A stretch of 40,492 nt of DNA, taken from assembly GCA_025360325.1 (NCBI GenBank), contig JANYCI010000117.1, forward strand, positions 1-40,492. The letters run 5' to 3'. This document shows, in pieces, positions 18,657 through 28,767 of this stretch. Both the position numbers and the translations under genes were made by a program. Position 1 is the first letter of the stretch. Each line of letters begins with the position of its first letter. This stretch comes from Limisphaerales bacterium (lineage in GTDB: Bacteria; Verrucomicrobiota; Verrucomicrobiia; Limisphaerales; UBA11358). Under the pieces are notes generated by a model. That model was not told the origin of the DNA, made no database searches, and saw nothing but the letters and a program-made list of their open reading frames with translations.

Positions 18657-18691
18657 GCTGGTGCAGGCAAAAGTGAACGACAAATCCGGCG

Positions 18692-18715
18692 AAAACGTAA
18701 GATGCCATCTTGCGT
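18692..18715 (-). terminator. Weak hairpin after the giant lyase gene
   Basis: A 9-bp inverted repeat with one mismatch (18695-18703 and 18707-18715) and a 3-nt loop. Read on the minus strand it is followed by GTTTTC, and it starts 21 bp after the stop of the giant gene. The T run is short, so it may only reduce read-through into the beta-helix gene. Confidence 0.35.
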
Positions 18716-18735
18716 CGCCGACGGGTCAATTTGCG

Positions 18736-21700
18736 TCACGGCAGTCGCAGGCGATAGAACGTCGGCGGCGAATTTATGTTGAGCGAGTTGGTAAAATTGA
18801 CCGCGCCGCCGGGGCCAAACTGGTTCGTGGAATAAATTGTCCAGTTCGTCAGCGGCGTGGAAAGATTCGTCGTGATGAGGACCAAATAGTTTGCGCCGGT
18901 CGTGCCGTTGGTGCCGGTGATGATCAGGTTGGTGCCGGACAGGCTGATGCCACCGATGACCGGCGGCTGGGGCGGCGCCGAGACGATGATAACAAGATTG
19001 GCGGTGTTGGTTCCGGCGAAGCCGCTTACGGTGAGCGTCACGAGATTGCTTCCAGTGGAATTAAACGTGTGGGATACGTTCGTCGCAGTCGTATTAGTCG
19101 TGAAGCCGTCGCCGAAATTCCAATTGCGGTTGGTGATGGTGCCAATCGAGTTATCGGTGAAGTTCACGGTGAGCGGCGAAGTGCCATTGGTCGCACCGGC
19201 GGTGAAGCTTGCGAGCAAGATTTGAAAATTGGTCAACACCACGCTCGTTGCCGTCGTGACAACGAGGAAACTGCCGCCGGCATAGTTCGCCACCGGCACG
19301 CGATTGCCGACCACACTGGTGAACGCGCCGCTCAACGCGCCGCTGCTCGCGGTGAGAATTGTGAAGCTGTTGTTGGTCGCGGGAACAAAGTTGTTGACCA
19401 GCCGCACGCCCAAACTTCCGCCCAACGCCGCCGTGCCGCTGATGGAAATAAAATCGTATTTATTCGACGAATCCTGGAACGCGCTGGCTTGGGTCGTGCC
19501 GCCGATGTCAATCGCCAGCCCCGCCGCCGCGTTCGACACGGCGTAGTTGCCGGTGATGGTCGTCTTGCCCGGCGTGCCGACATCGCCGGGCGCAAGCGTG
19601 CCGCCGTTGTTGACCAAGGTGCCGGGAGCGTCGTTGGTGTTGTCGCGCAAGTTTGCGACGTTGATGGTGCTCGACGCCAGCGTGCCGCCATTAAAAACGA
19701 ACACTTGTTTTCCGCCAACCTGATTCCCAGCCAGCGTGCCGCCGATGGCGAGTTTACCGGTGCCGCTCAACGTGAGTGTCGTGGTGCCGAAACCGCCGAT
19801 GTCCGCGCCGATGTTCATGTTGATGCCGCTCCAAGTGCCGAGCGCACCGCCGGAAAGCGAGTAAGTGACCACTTTGTTAGTCGTGGCGCTGCCGAGTTCC
19901 AAACTGCTGCGGTTGACTGCGAGAGTGCCACCATCTTGAATGCCAGTGAAATTCGCGCCGCTGTTGTTGTTCGCGCCAAACGTGCTGCCCATGCGGAAGC
20001 CATATTGGTTCGTGCAAGTCATGGAGCCGCCGTGCATCGTGAAGGTCTGGCCGTTTTGATCGAGATAAAAGTTGCGGTTGGCGAAGATTAATACGCCGCC
20101 ATCAACTTCCGAATTGCCGGAAAATATTGTTCCGTCGCCATTCAAATACCAGGTGCCGCCGCCAAACTTGATGGTCATGCCGGCGGTGCTGAAATTGTTG
20201 CGCACCGCTGTTGCCGAAGCGGGATCGCCAGCGAGCGAAACGGTCGCGCCGCTGACACCGCTGACGGTGCCAATGGTGCGAGCGCCGGGACTTTGATAAA
20301 GCGTGATCATACCAGTGACGTTATTGTTCTTCACCGTGGCATACGCGCCGTCCACGCTCCCGTTGGTCAGGCTCGTGGTGGTGTTGAAGATGAGGGTGGC
20401 ATTGCTCGCGAGCAGGCTGCCAACGCCGCCCAGCGGATAAGCTGCGCCGCCGTTGCCGACTTGCACCGTGCCCGCGTTGATAAAATTCGTGCCGGTATAA
20501 TCGTTGTAATTCAGGAACGTCAGCGTGCCCGCGCCATCCTTTTGCAGGCCGCAACTGCCGGCGATCTTACCGCTGCCGCTGAAAGTGTAAGTGCCGCTGT
20601 TGTTGACTTCCACCACGCCGCCGGGCGACACGTTGGTAAGAATCGTCACTGGCGTGGAGGAATAACCGCTGTCGTTAAACGTCACGGAGTCGCCGTCCCA
20701 GAAGGTCACATTCACCCCGCCGCTCAACCAGTCTTGGTTGGCCGGATTCTGCTTGTCCCAGTTGTTCGCCAGTGCGCTGCCTTGCCAGACCAGCGAGGCA
20801 GCGACGTGGATGTTTGGAACCGCGCTGACTTCCGCTGAGTTGGCACTGTGGCCGAGCGCGTTCACCGATTGCACGACATAGTAATAAGTGGTGCCGTTAG
20901 TCAGTCCAGTGTCGTCGTAAGTTGTCGCAGGCCAGTTGGTCGCAATCGTGACATAGTTGCCACCGCTGGTGAGCGTGTGAAGCACGTTGTAACCTGTGGC
21001 ACCGGTAGTTGCGGTCCAGCCGAGATGAATAATCGTGTTATCCGGATTCGCACCTAGACCGGTGGGCACCGGCGGCGCGCCGGTGGGCACGGCGCTGGCT
21101 TCGGGCGAGTTCATGCTCTCGCCGTTGGTGTTCAGCGCGGTGGCGACAAAATAATACGTCGTGCCGCTGACAATGTTGGTTGCGACATAATTTGTCCCGG
21201 TGACATTCGTGGCGGCCAAACTGTAAGGCCCGCCGCTCGTCAGCGAACTGCGGACGTTGTAGCCGCTCGCGCCGGTCACGCCGTTCCAGCGCAGCGACGC
21301 CGACGCCACGCCGCCGGTCGCGGTCAAATTCGTCGGCGCGGACAACACTACGCCGACGCCGGCGACGCGGTAAGGATTCACGCGGGTGCGGCCGTCGGCG
21401 AATTTCGTGTAGTAAATTAAATCTTTCTGGCCATCCGCCATCTGCACGGTAAGGACGTTGTTACTCCACGAAGTCGTGACCGGCGTGACGGCGTTGGTGT
21501 AAGGCAGGATGAGCATCTTGTAATCCGGCGCGATGTTGGTGACGAGCGCGCTCAATGCCACCTGACCGGAGTGCGGGCCCACCGCATAGCTGCCAAGCCA
21601 GTTAGTGGTTAGCACGCGCACCAGCATTTTGCAGGCTGGATTGGTCGAAGTGAACGTGATGTCGTTGCCGCTGACGGAATAAGTTCCCGCCAGGTCGGCC

Positions 21701-24700
21701 GGCAAAATCATGCGCCAATCATAGGCGTGGCTGGCGTTGTCTTTCTGGAGATCGTCGGTGATGAGGACGTAGGGCGTGCTGCCGCGCATCAGGCCGGCGG
21801 TGCGGAACGCGCGCTTCACCGGCGTGTTGGGTGTCCAGTAAGACGGCGTATAAAGCGAGGAATACCAGTTGGGCAGAATCCCCACTGGCAGGTTCGCCCA
21901 ACCTTGCGAGATCGGATTGAGCAGCTTCGCATTGTAAGTCGAGCTCCACACGGTGGTGCTGCCGCCGCTTTGCCAGTTGTAACTGTCGCCCGCGTCGCCG
22001 ACGCCGTAGGTGTAATTGCCAGAGTCGCCAAATTCCAGGAACGTGGCGGAAACCGTGGACGGCCCGACGCCGTCAATGCGCGGCACCGAGGAAATGTCGG
22101 AGAAATCAGAGACATTGGCCCAACCGTTGCACTGCGGCACCAGGATGCGTCCGAAGCCGTCGAGGTTGAACATATTTCTATCCGCCTCGGAATGACCGCC
22201 CGGCTCGCTGCGCGGCTGGAACATCAGGCGCAGGCCGTTGGTCGTCCAGTCGGTGCGTGTGATCATCAGGCCGCGCTGATTGAAGACGCAGCTTACCGGC
22301 GCGTTCGGCGCGACCTGGTTGGTGATCGCCTGATTATAAGTCAGGTTGGTGTTGTAATCCGACGCACAAATCGCCTGAAGCAGCGCGTGATACATCGGGC
22401 TGCCGCCACTTACCGACTGAATGCCGTTGGTGTAATTGGGGCCGAACGTGTTCCGATACATGAAGTCCACGAGCGGATCAGTCGGGAAAAGATTTTTCGC
22501 CACGATCACATCGTCGTATTTCGCGCCTTGATTATTGCTGCCCAGCATTTCGTCCCAAGTCCAGCCGTAGCCGAACGTCTCCATCGCGTGCAGATAATAT
22601 TGCCGGATGTGATTGCGGACGTTCGGCGTCACCAGCGCCATATCGCCGCGGCGCGCGAGTTCCCAAAAAGTTTGTTCGCCGATCCAGCCTTTACCCATGC
22701 CCTCGTAAATGCAGCCGTCCGTGAAAACAAACGCCGAGCACATCCGGTCGTATTGCGCCTGATAACGCGGCAGCAAATTCGGATCCGCGCCGTTCTCGCC
22801 TTCGATCGCGAGGCCGTTGACCAGCAGCGTCTGGCCGGTGAGCGGAATCCAGTTCGAGCAGTTCGCGTTGAATCCGGGCAGCGCGTCCATGCCAATGTTC
22901 CACATGTTCGTGGTCATCAACGCCAGCGTGCGGCGCACGGAAGCCTGCTGGGTCGCGTTCATGAAGTTATAGGCGAAGTCATAACTCCAGCCGATGCAAT
23001 CGCTATACACCACGCCGGAGTCCTGCAGCGGTCGCCAGTCAATGCTACCCTGGGCTGATTGTGCGGCCACCGCCAGATTGCCCGGCAGGGTGCGATACAT
23101 GGATTCCGCCAGCGTGGCCAGCGCTGCACCGGCCTTCGCGCCGCCGGCGGTGTCATTGTCAATCAGGCAGCGAAAACATTCGTCACGCAGCGAGTTGATG
23201 AAGTTCGCCCAGTTGTTGTAAAGCCCATTGAACGCCGTCGGATCTCCGGTCGCCAAGCTGTCGTAAGCAGTGCGCCACGACGTGCCGAGCGCCGTGATCA
23301 AAACGGCACTGGAACGGATTTTGCCCATTGCTATCGGGCCGGCCAAAGTGTTCGTCAGCCGCGCACGGATGTCCGGCATATCTTCCGGGTTGAACAAAAT
23401 GCGCGGATGCACGTAGCTCGGCGGCGGCGGCTTGATCTTTGACCAGGCGAGATCGGTGTAGTTGTAAGTTAGGCCGATGTCATTGGTAAAATTGTTCAGC
23501 GTGGCCGAGGTGTAACCGAAGTTATTCATCGCCTCATAGACTTCCACGACGAGGAATCCTTGACCGGAATAACCGCTGTTGTTGGTCGCCGTCAGGCACA
23601 GGCGATACTTGCCGGAATTCGTAAAGGTCGCCGTCGTGGCCAGCGAATTTGGATTCGAGAACGACACGTTCGCCGGACCTTGCGTGCAGGACCACGCCAC
23701 CGTGACCGCGCCGGTGATCGCGGTGTAAGAGCCTTGAAGACCAACTACGGCGTTCGGCAGCCACGCCACGCGGCTGCTGCCGGCGTTGATCTGCGGCACG
23801 CCGGGCGACCAGACATTGATGTAAGTTGTCGCGGTGTTGGTTTGACCATTGTTGGAAGCGGCCAGTCGCCACACATACATGCCCACCGCCGGGAACGTGA
23901 CTATTGTGGAAAGCGCGTTGGCATTGGCGATGGTCGCAGTTGCAGGGCCGCTCACTTGCGTCCAAAGCAGACTGCCGCCGGATGCCGTGCCCGTCAGCGT
24001 CGTGCTGTTCGTCGGCCAGTAAATAATGTGCGTCGCCGCGTCCGCTGTAACCACTGGCGGAAGATTTGTGACGACGCTGATACTCACACTATTGGTAGCA
24101 AAGGCCGCGCCATCGCCGGCGACAATTTGCAAAACGTAATTGCCGACGGTGGCCGGAATCGTGACCGGCGTGTTGGCCGTCCACGGCGTCAGGAAACTCA
24201 CCGCCGCCGGCCCGCTCACCTGCGTCCAGAGCGAGGTGACAATTCCCGGCGGCAGCGGCAAACCATCGTCGAGCACTACGGCGGAAAGATTGATCGTGGT
24301 GGCATTGGTGTTCAGCAAAGTAGTCTGGCTGGCCTGACAAACGCCGATGCTCGGCGGCTGGTTACTCGCGACAATCAAAGTCAGTTCATCGTAATCCGTC
24401 AGCCCACCGCCATCAGTGACCGTGCAGCGCAGGATATAAGTTCCCAGCGCGGACAAAGTCGCAGTCGTATTCGCAGCCGAGGTGCTGCCATAGTTGACCG
24501 TCGCGCCGGTCGGCGTGCTGCGCGTGCTCCAAGAGTAGGTCACGCCGCCATTGAAATCACTGGCGACGGCATTGATCGTGGTGGTGACACTTGACGCGCC
24601 GTTGGTCCAAAACAAAATTCGCGGCGCGCCGACGCTGACAGTCGGAGCGGGATTCGCCAGCGCGCAATAGTTTGTAGTGCTGGCGTTGGTATTGATGCCG

Positions 24701-27198
24701 GTGTTTTGATAGAGCTGCGTCACTTCCGCCGCGCTCAAGGCTTTGGTATAAATCGCAAATTCATCCAGCCCGGACTTCCATTGGTTGGCCCCACCCGCGT
24801 CCGCGCCGAGGTTCAGCGCCGAAGTCAGATTGGGCGTGAGGCTCGTCGTGAGCGCGGTTTTGATGGTGAGCGCGCCTTGGGAAACGCCGTCGAGGTAACA
24901 CGCGCCGGAGTTGTTGCGGAAGTCGCTAGTGAAGACGACATGATGCCAGTTGCCATCGGCGATGGACGGCAGGGAATAAGAAAAAAGCGGATTGTAAAGC
25001 AAATCTCCGCCGGCGTAGTAATTCAACCCGCTGCCATCGCAATAGATTTTGAACAGCCCGTTCAGCGCACAAACAGAAGCATTGTTGACGTTGTTTGTCA
25101 TCTTCACCCAGAAACTGAAACTCAAACCGAGCGTCTGGTTGTAATCACCGAGCGATTGAATTGTCGGATTCGAGGTGACGTTCAAATAAGAACTTGCCGC
25201 CGAGAAATCCCAGGCGTTGCTCGTCAAACCTGTCGCGCCGGTGACTGTCAGCGGCAACGTCGCACCAACCATCGTTCCCGCCGTCTGTCCTGTGGCGTCG
25301 GTGATCGCGCCCGCGCCGGCCAGCGGCGTCTGATCCATGTGATATATCAAGGCCGCTGGATTATCCCACACTGGCGTCACTGCCAGCGTCGCGGAACTGG
25401 CGACCGCCGTGCCGCCGGGATTGATTACCACTACGTCGTAAATGCCGGCGTTCTGCGGCTGGTTGTAAATGTTCAATGTCGGTGAAGTTGCGCCGCCGAT
25501 GGGTGCGCCATTAAAGCGCCATTGATAGCGGCAGGCCGTGGCACTCGTCACGTTCACCGTAAAAAGCGTCGCGCCGCCTTGATTTGTCGTGACGCTCGCC
25601 GGCGTGATGTTGACCACCGGCGCACCCGGCCAGACGGTCGGCGTGAACTGACTTAGGATGACATTCTTGCCGTCGGTGGTGACGAGGAACGAACCTTCGC
25701 CGCCGGTCGTGGTCACGCGCGAACCGAACGCGGCGTTGGTGAACGCGCCGAGAATGTTGCTCGCGCCGACGACGTAGTAAGTGTCGCCGTAAAGCGGAAT
25801 GAAATTGGTGCTAATCGTCACCGCCAGCGTGCCGCCGAGCGTTGCCGTGCCGCTGACCACCAAAACGTCGTAGGCGCTGCCGCCACTCTGAAATCCCGTC
25901 GCCTGGCTCGTGCCGCCAAGGTCAATTGCCAGGACGCCGCCATTCGTCTGCGTGTAATTACCGGTGATACTGATGACGCCCGCCGTGCCGACATCGCCGG
26001 GCGCAACAGATGATCCGGGATTGAACAGCGTGCCTTGGACAGTCGGTGATGCCGCACCAGAAATTTGAGTAGCGTTCACCGTCTTGACGACAAACGTGCC
26101 GCCGTTCAAGGCGAGAATTTGCTTGGCACCCGCACCCTGCGCCCCGGCGAGCGTGCCGTTGATAAATAGTTTTCCCGTGTTCGTCAGCGAGAACGTCGTC
26201 GTGCTGCCGCTCGTTCCGGAGCCGATGTTGAAATTATTATTCACCGTGGAAAAAGTGCCGCCCGACAAAGTGTAGCTCACCGTGAAGCCGCTGGAGTTGT
26301 TGCCGAGTTCAAGCGAACTGGCGGAAAGCTGAACGAGTCCGCCGTCCTGCAAGCCGGTGAAATTGCCGCCGCTATTGTTCGCGCCAAACGTGCTGCCGAG
26401 GCGCAGGCCATAGAGATTCTGGTTCAGCCAGGTGCCGCCATGAATCGTGAACGCCTGCCCGCTGTTGTTGAGATAAAAATTTCGGTTTGGACACAGCACC
26501 GTGCCGCCGTCGAGTTCGAAGTTCACGGCGTAAGCGCCGTCGCCGATTAAGGTCCAGTTGCCGTTGGTGATTTTCACCAACATACCGGAAGTGCCGAGCG
26601 AGTTGGAAACGGTGCCCGACGAACCGGCGCCGCCCCCCAGGGTGAGCGTGCGCCCGCTCGCGCCGCCGATGGAACCGCCGATGATCAAGTTGTTCGAGCC
26701 GCCCAGCCAGGTCTGGTTCGCGCCGACGGTCACGGCGCAGTTGATTGCGACGTTCTGGTTCGCCGAACTTAAGTCGAGACCATTTGTGTTCAGTGTCAGC
26801 GTGCTACCGGTGCCAACAATGACCGGGCCGTTCAGGCTATTGGTGAAGACGAGTCCGCCAACACTCAAGTTCGCACCGAGCGTCAAACTGCTCGCCCTGC
26901 CCGCGCTGAGATTGGCGTCGAACCAGCCGATGTCATTCGCGCCGGGAACGATATTATTCGTCCAGTCGGCCGCCAGGTTCATCGTCGAGGTGTCGGCCTT
27001 GGTAAAGGTCGCGGCAGGCGCTTCGATCGCTGCCCCGAGACCAGCCAAAACCGTGAGTGAAACGGGGACTGAAAAACCGCGCAAAATTCCGTAGCCACCG
27101 GCATTTGCCTTTCGGAGGAAGCGAGCGGAAGGCGTGATCAGGTCGCCAACCAAACGGAGCCGGCGCGCGGCACAGAATATGTTTTTCAAGAAGCTCAT
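18736..27198 (-). CDS. Giant multidomain secreted protein: beta-strand repeats, Ig, LamG, PKD-like, heparinase-like lyase, two FN3, repeats, PKD, FYRL tail
   Basis: 2820 residues from the ATG at 27198 (MSFLKNIFCAARRLRL, with a hydrophobic signal near residues 43-60 ending PAATFTK). An ATG at 27261 would add 21 residues. Domain order: repeats about 60-500; Ig-like 528-604 (CRYQWRFNGAPIGGATSPTL); LamG-like 609-839 (LSFSFWVKMTNN, DGNWHHVVFTSD, GLDEFAIYTKAL); three or four PKD/REJ-like beta-sandwiches 850-1223; lyase 1263-1940 with HPRILFNPEDM, a CSNWIPLTGQTL strand, YEGMGKGWIGE near 1499 and GGHSEADRNMFNLDGFGR near 1668; FN3 at 1951-2036 and 2041-2126; second repeat block 2140-2660; PKD about 2666-2740 (RNWNFGDGFTTN); tail of the second type ending FYRLRLP. 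The lyase is a paralogue of that at 10601. The likely role is a surface-displayed polysaccharide lyase with binding modules; substrate unknown. Confidence 0.85.
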   Translation of the reverse strand: MSFLKNIFCAARRLRLVGDLITPSARFLRKANAGGYGILRGFSVPVSLTVLAGLGAAIEAPAATFTKADTSTMNLAADWTNNIVPGANDIGWFDANLSAGRASSLTLGANLSVGGLVFTNSLNGPVIVGTGSTLTLNTNGLDLSSANQNVAINCAVTVGANQTWLGGSNNLIIGGSIGGASGRTLTLGGGAGSSGTVSNSLGTSGMLVKITNGNWTLIGDGAYAVNFELDGGTVLCPNRNFYLNNSGQAFTIHGGTWLNQNLYGLRLGSTFGANNSGGNFTGLQDGGLVQLSASSLELGNNSSGFTVSYTLSGGTFSTVNNNFNIGSGTSGSTTTFSLTNTGKLFINGTLAGAQGAGAKQILALNGGTFVVKTVNATQISGAASPTVQGTLFNPGSSVAPGDVGTAGVISITGNYTQTNGGVLAIDLGGTSQATGFQSGGSAYDVLVVSGTATLGGTLAVTISTNFIPLYGDTYYVVGASNILGAFTNAAFGSRVTTTGGEGSFLVTTDGKNVILSQFTPTVWPGAPVVNITPASVTTNQGGATLFTVNVTSATACRYQWRFNGAPIGGATSPTLNIYNQPQNAGIYDVVVINPGGTAVASSATLAVTPVWDNPAALIYHMDQTPLAGAGAITDATGQTAGTMVGATLPLTVTGATGLTSNAWDFSAASSYLNVTSNPTIQSLGDYNQTLGLSFSFWVKMTNNVNNASVCALNGLFKIYCDGSGLNYYAGGDLLYNPLFSYSLPSIADGNWHHVVFTSDFRNNSGACYLDGVSQGALTIKTALTTSLTPNLTSALNLGADAGGANQWKSGLDEFAIYTKALSAAEVTQLYQNTGINTNASTTNYCALANPAPTVSVGAPRILFWTNGASSVTTTINAVASDFNGGVTYSWSTRSTPTGATVNYGSTSAANTTATLSALGTYILRCTVTDGGGLTDYDELTLIVASNQPPSIGVCQASQTTLLNTNATTINLSAVVLDDGLPLPPGIVTSLWTQVSGPAAVSFLTPWTANTPVTIPATVGNYVLQIVAGDGAAFATNSVSISVVTNLPPVVTADAATHIIYWPTNSTTLTGTASGGSLLWTQVSGPATATIANANALSTIVTFPAVGMYVWRLAASNNGQTNTATTYINVWSPGVPQINAGSSRVAWLPNAVVGLQGSYTAITGAVTVAWSCTQGPANVSFSNPNSLATTATFTNSGKYRLCLTATNNSGYSGQGFLVVEVYEAMNNFGYTSATLNNFTNDIGLTYNYTDLAWSKIKPPPPSYVHPRILFNPEDMPDIRARLTNTLAGPIAMGKIRSSAVLITALGTSWRTAYDSLATGDPTAFNGLYNNWANFINSLRDECFRCLIDNDTAGGAKAGAALATLAESMYRTLPGNLAVAAQSAQGSIDWRPLQDSGVVYSDCIGWSYDFAYNFMNATQQASVRRTLALMTTNMWNIGMDALPGFNANCSNWIPLTGQTLLVNGLAIEGENGADPNLLPRYQAQYDRMCSAFVFTDGCIYEGMGKGWIGEQTFWELARRGDMALVTPNVRNHIRQYYLHAMETFGYGWTWDEMLGSNNQGAKYDDVIVAKNLFPTDPLVDFMYRNTFGPNYTNGIQSVSGGSPMYHALLQAICASDYNTNLTYNQAITNQVAPNAPVSCVFNQRGLMITRTDWTTNGLRLMFQPRSEPGGHSEADRNMFNLDGFGRILVPQCNGWANVSDFSDISSVPRIDGVGPSTVSATFLEFGDSGNYTYGVGDAGDSYNWQSGGSTTVWSSTYNAKLLNPISQGWANLPVGILPNWYSSLYTPSYWTPNTPVKRAFRTAGLMRGSTPYVLITDDLQKDNASHAYDWRMILPADLAGTYSVSGNDITFTSTNPACKMLVRVLTTNWLGSYAVGPHSGQVALSALVTNIAPDYKMLILPYTNAVTPVTTSWSNNVLTVQMADGQKDLIYYTKFADGRTRVNPYRVAGVGVVLSAPTNLTATGGVASASLRWNGVTGASGYNVRSSLTSGGPYSLAATNVTGTNYVATNIVSGTTYYFVATALNTNGESMNSPEASAVPTGAPPVPTGLGANPDNTIIHLGWTATTGATGYNVLHTLTSGGNYVTIATNWPATTYDDTGLTNGTTYYYVVQSVNALGHSANSAEVSAVPNIHVAASLVWQGSALANNWDKQNPANQDWLSGGVNVTFWDGDSVTFNDSGYSSTPVTILTNVSPGGVVEVNNSGTYTFSGSGKIAGSCGLQKDGAGTLTFLNYNDYTGTNFINAGTVQVGNGGAAYPLGGVGSLLASNATLIFNTTTSLTNGSVDGAYATVKNNNVTGMITLYQSPGARTIGTVSGVSGATVSLAGDPASATAVRNNFSTAGMTIKFGGGTWYLNGDGTIFSGNSEVDGGVLIFANRNFYLDQNGQTFTMHGGSMTCTNQYGFRMGSTFGANNNSGANFTGIQDGGTLAVNRSSLELGSATTNKVVTYSLSGGALGTWSGINMNIGADIGGFGTTTLTLSGTGKLAIGGTLAGNQVGGKQVFVFNGGTLASSTINVANLRDNTNDAPGTLVNNGGTLAPGDVGTPGKTTITGNYAVSNAAAGLAIDIGGTTQASAFQDSSNKYDFISISGTAALGGSLGVRLVNNFVPATNNSFTILTASSGALSGAFTSVVGNRVPVANYAGGSFLVVTTATSVVLTNFQILLASFTAGATNGTSPLTVNFTDNSIGTITNRNWNFGDGFTTNTTATNVSHTFNSTGSNLVTLTVSGFAGTNTANLVIIVSAPPQPPVIGGISLSGTNLIITGTNGTTGANYLVLITTNLSTPLTNWTIYSTNQFGPGGAVNFTNSLNINSPPTFYRLRLP

Positions 27199-27285
27199 AA
27201 TTGGATTGGGGTAATCTATCCTGCGACGGCGGAATAACGAGGGTTCAAATTGCATTACCATAGGGCATTTTTGCTTCGCGATGAT

Positions 27286-28758
27286 TCAAGGCAGACGTAA
27301 CCGGTAAAAAGTCTGCGGCGAATTCGGATCCAGCGGATTCGTGAAGTTCACGCGGCCGCCCGGCCCGAACTGGTTGGTTGCAAGCATCGTCCAGTTCGTC
27401 GCGGCCAGCGCAAGATTGGTCGTTGCCAGCACGAGATAATCTTGCCCGGCCGTGCCGTTCGTGCCGGTGATGATCAGATCGCCGCCGGAAATTTGGATGC
27501 CACCAATCACCGGTGGCTGGCCCAATACGACCACAGCAAGACTGGCAGCATTCGTTCCCGAGGCTCCGCTCACGGAGAGCGTCACAAGGTTCGTGCCAGT
27601 AGAAGTAAACGTGTGCGTCAGGCTCGTCGCAGTTGTGTTGGTCGTGAAACCGTCGCCGAAATTCCAACTGCGGTTCGTGATGCTGCCAACCGAGGTGTCG
27701 GTGAAATTCACGGAAAGTGGCGAAGCGCCATTTGTCGCGCTGGCGGTGAAACTAGCGAGCAGCACCTGGAAGTTCGTCAGCACCACGCTGGTCGCCGTGG
27801 TCACGACGAGGAAGCTGCCGCCGGCATAGTTCGCCACCGGCACGCGATTGTTCAAGATGTTGGTGAAGGTGCCGCTCATGCCAGCGCCATCGGTGAGAAT
27901 CGTGAAACTGTTGTTTGCGGCACTGCTGACGCCCGGCAAATCCGAGGCGAGGTTCGTCGCATAAATCAGATTCGCCGTGGCGCGGTTCGTGTCCAGCAGC
28001 GTCCAGTAGAACAAGAGATTGCTCGCCGTGTTCGCCACGCCGTTGAATGTGAGCGCGAGGTGATACCATTGATTGCTCGCGATGACATCCGGCCCATTTG
28101 TGGGGATCGGCACCACCGCCGCCGTGGCCGTGCCGTTGATGAACTCGATGCGGACGAAATTTGTGTCGCCACCGCCGCCCGCGTAACCGACCGGCAGCAG
28201 GCGGAACTGGAACACGCGCGTGCCCGTGCCGTTCACATCGCAGTTCAAAACCTGACACGGCTGCGCGCGGACGAAGTTGGTGGGATTGAAATTGATTTGC
28301 AGCAGCGCCTCGAAGGTGAACGCGCCGTCCGTCCCGGCATAAGTGAACGGGCTGGCCGTGCCGACGTTGCCGGAACCGGCGGGCATCGCGATGGCGTTCG
28401 AGGTGGTGAGCGGGCCGAAGTTGAGCGCCTTCTTGAAATTCACCGCGTTGTTGGAAAGCCCCGCGCTGCCCACGTTCACGCCGCCGATGAGGAAGGCGAG
28501 GTTCGTGCCGCCCGCGATAGAATCCACGCACGGCGCGCTGGTCTCGTCAAAATGCCAGAGGTGAAGCGTGGCGGTGTCTGCGGTGTAGCTCTGAATGGCC
28601 GCCGACGCCACGCCCGCTCCCAGCAGAGTCAGCGCAAAAATACAGAAGCCGGAAGCCAGAAACCGGAGGGCGGAAAAACCAAATGTGCGGCGCGAATGAT
28701 TTGGCGGCCTGATGGACACAGGCAAGTTTACGACAATTTTTTGAAAAACGCCAAGCAA
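27286..28758 (-). CDS. LamG-like/PKD secreted protein with FYRL tail, chimeric with the giant gene
   Basis: 490 residues. The start is uncertain: TTG at 28758 or GTG at 28719. Both precede a signal peptide (FLASGFCIFALTLLGAGVASA). Residues about 60-260 are LamG/concanavalin-like (TATLHLWHFDETSAPCVDSI, AFTFEALLQINFNPTNF, NQWYHLALTFNGVANTASNL). The LamG fold stops early at YATNLASDLPGVSSAANNSF and runs directly into the last strands of a repeat block, then a PKD domain (RSWNFGDGFTTNTTATSLTH) and the second-type tail ending FYRLRLP. From VPVANYAGGSFLVVTTATSV to the end it is nearly identical to the giant protein, also at DNA level, so a deletion or recombination made this hybrid. It likely binds carbohydrate at the surface. 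The pseudopilin gene upstream ends 9 nt before it. Confidence 0.8.
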   Translation of the reverse strand: MLGVFQKIVVNLPVSIRPPNHSRRTFGFSALRFLASGFCIFALTLLGAGVASAAIQSYTADTATLHLWHFDETSAPCVDSIAGGTNLAFLIGGVNVGSAGLSNNAVNFKKALNFGPLTTSNAIAMPAGSGNVGTASPFTYAGTDGAFTFEALLQINFNPTNFVRAQPCQVLNCDVNGTGTRVFQFRLLPVGYAGGGGDTNFVRIEFINGTATAAVVPIPTNGPDVIASNQWYHLALTFNGVANTASNLLFYWTLLDTNRATANLIYATNLASDLPGVSSAANNSFTILTDGAGMSGTFTNILNNRVPVANYAGGSFLVVTTATSVVLTNFQVLLASFTASATNGASPLSVNFTDTSVGSITNRSWNFGDGFTTNTTATSLTHTFTSTGTNLVTLSVSGASGTNAASLAVVVLGQPPVIGGIQISGGDLIITGTNGTAGQDYLVLATTNLALAATNWTMLATNQFGPGGRVNFTNPLDPNSPQTFYRLRLP

Positions 28759-28767
28759 CGGCGATGA

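Noticed and set aside
18649-20091. 480-aa plus-strand open frame, and similar long antisense frames at 14288-15379, 21727-23058, 27442-28767 and 1115-2053
   Set aside because: All lie opposite strongly supported repeat or lyase genes. They are Arg/Ala/Gly-rich with no domain or signal peptide, as expected for shadow frames of GC-rich repetitive coding DNA.
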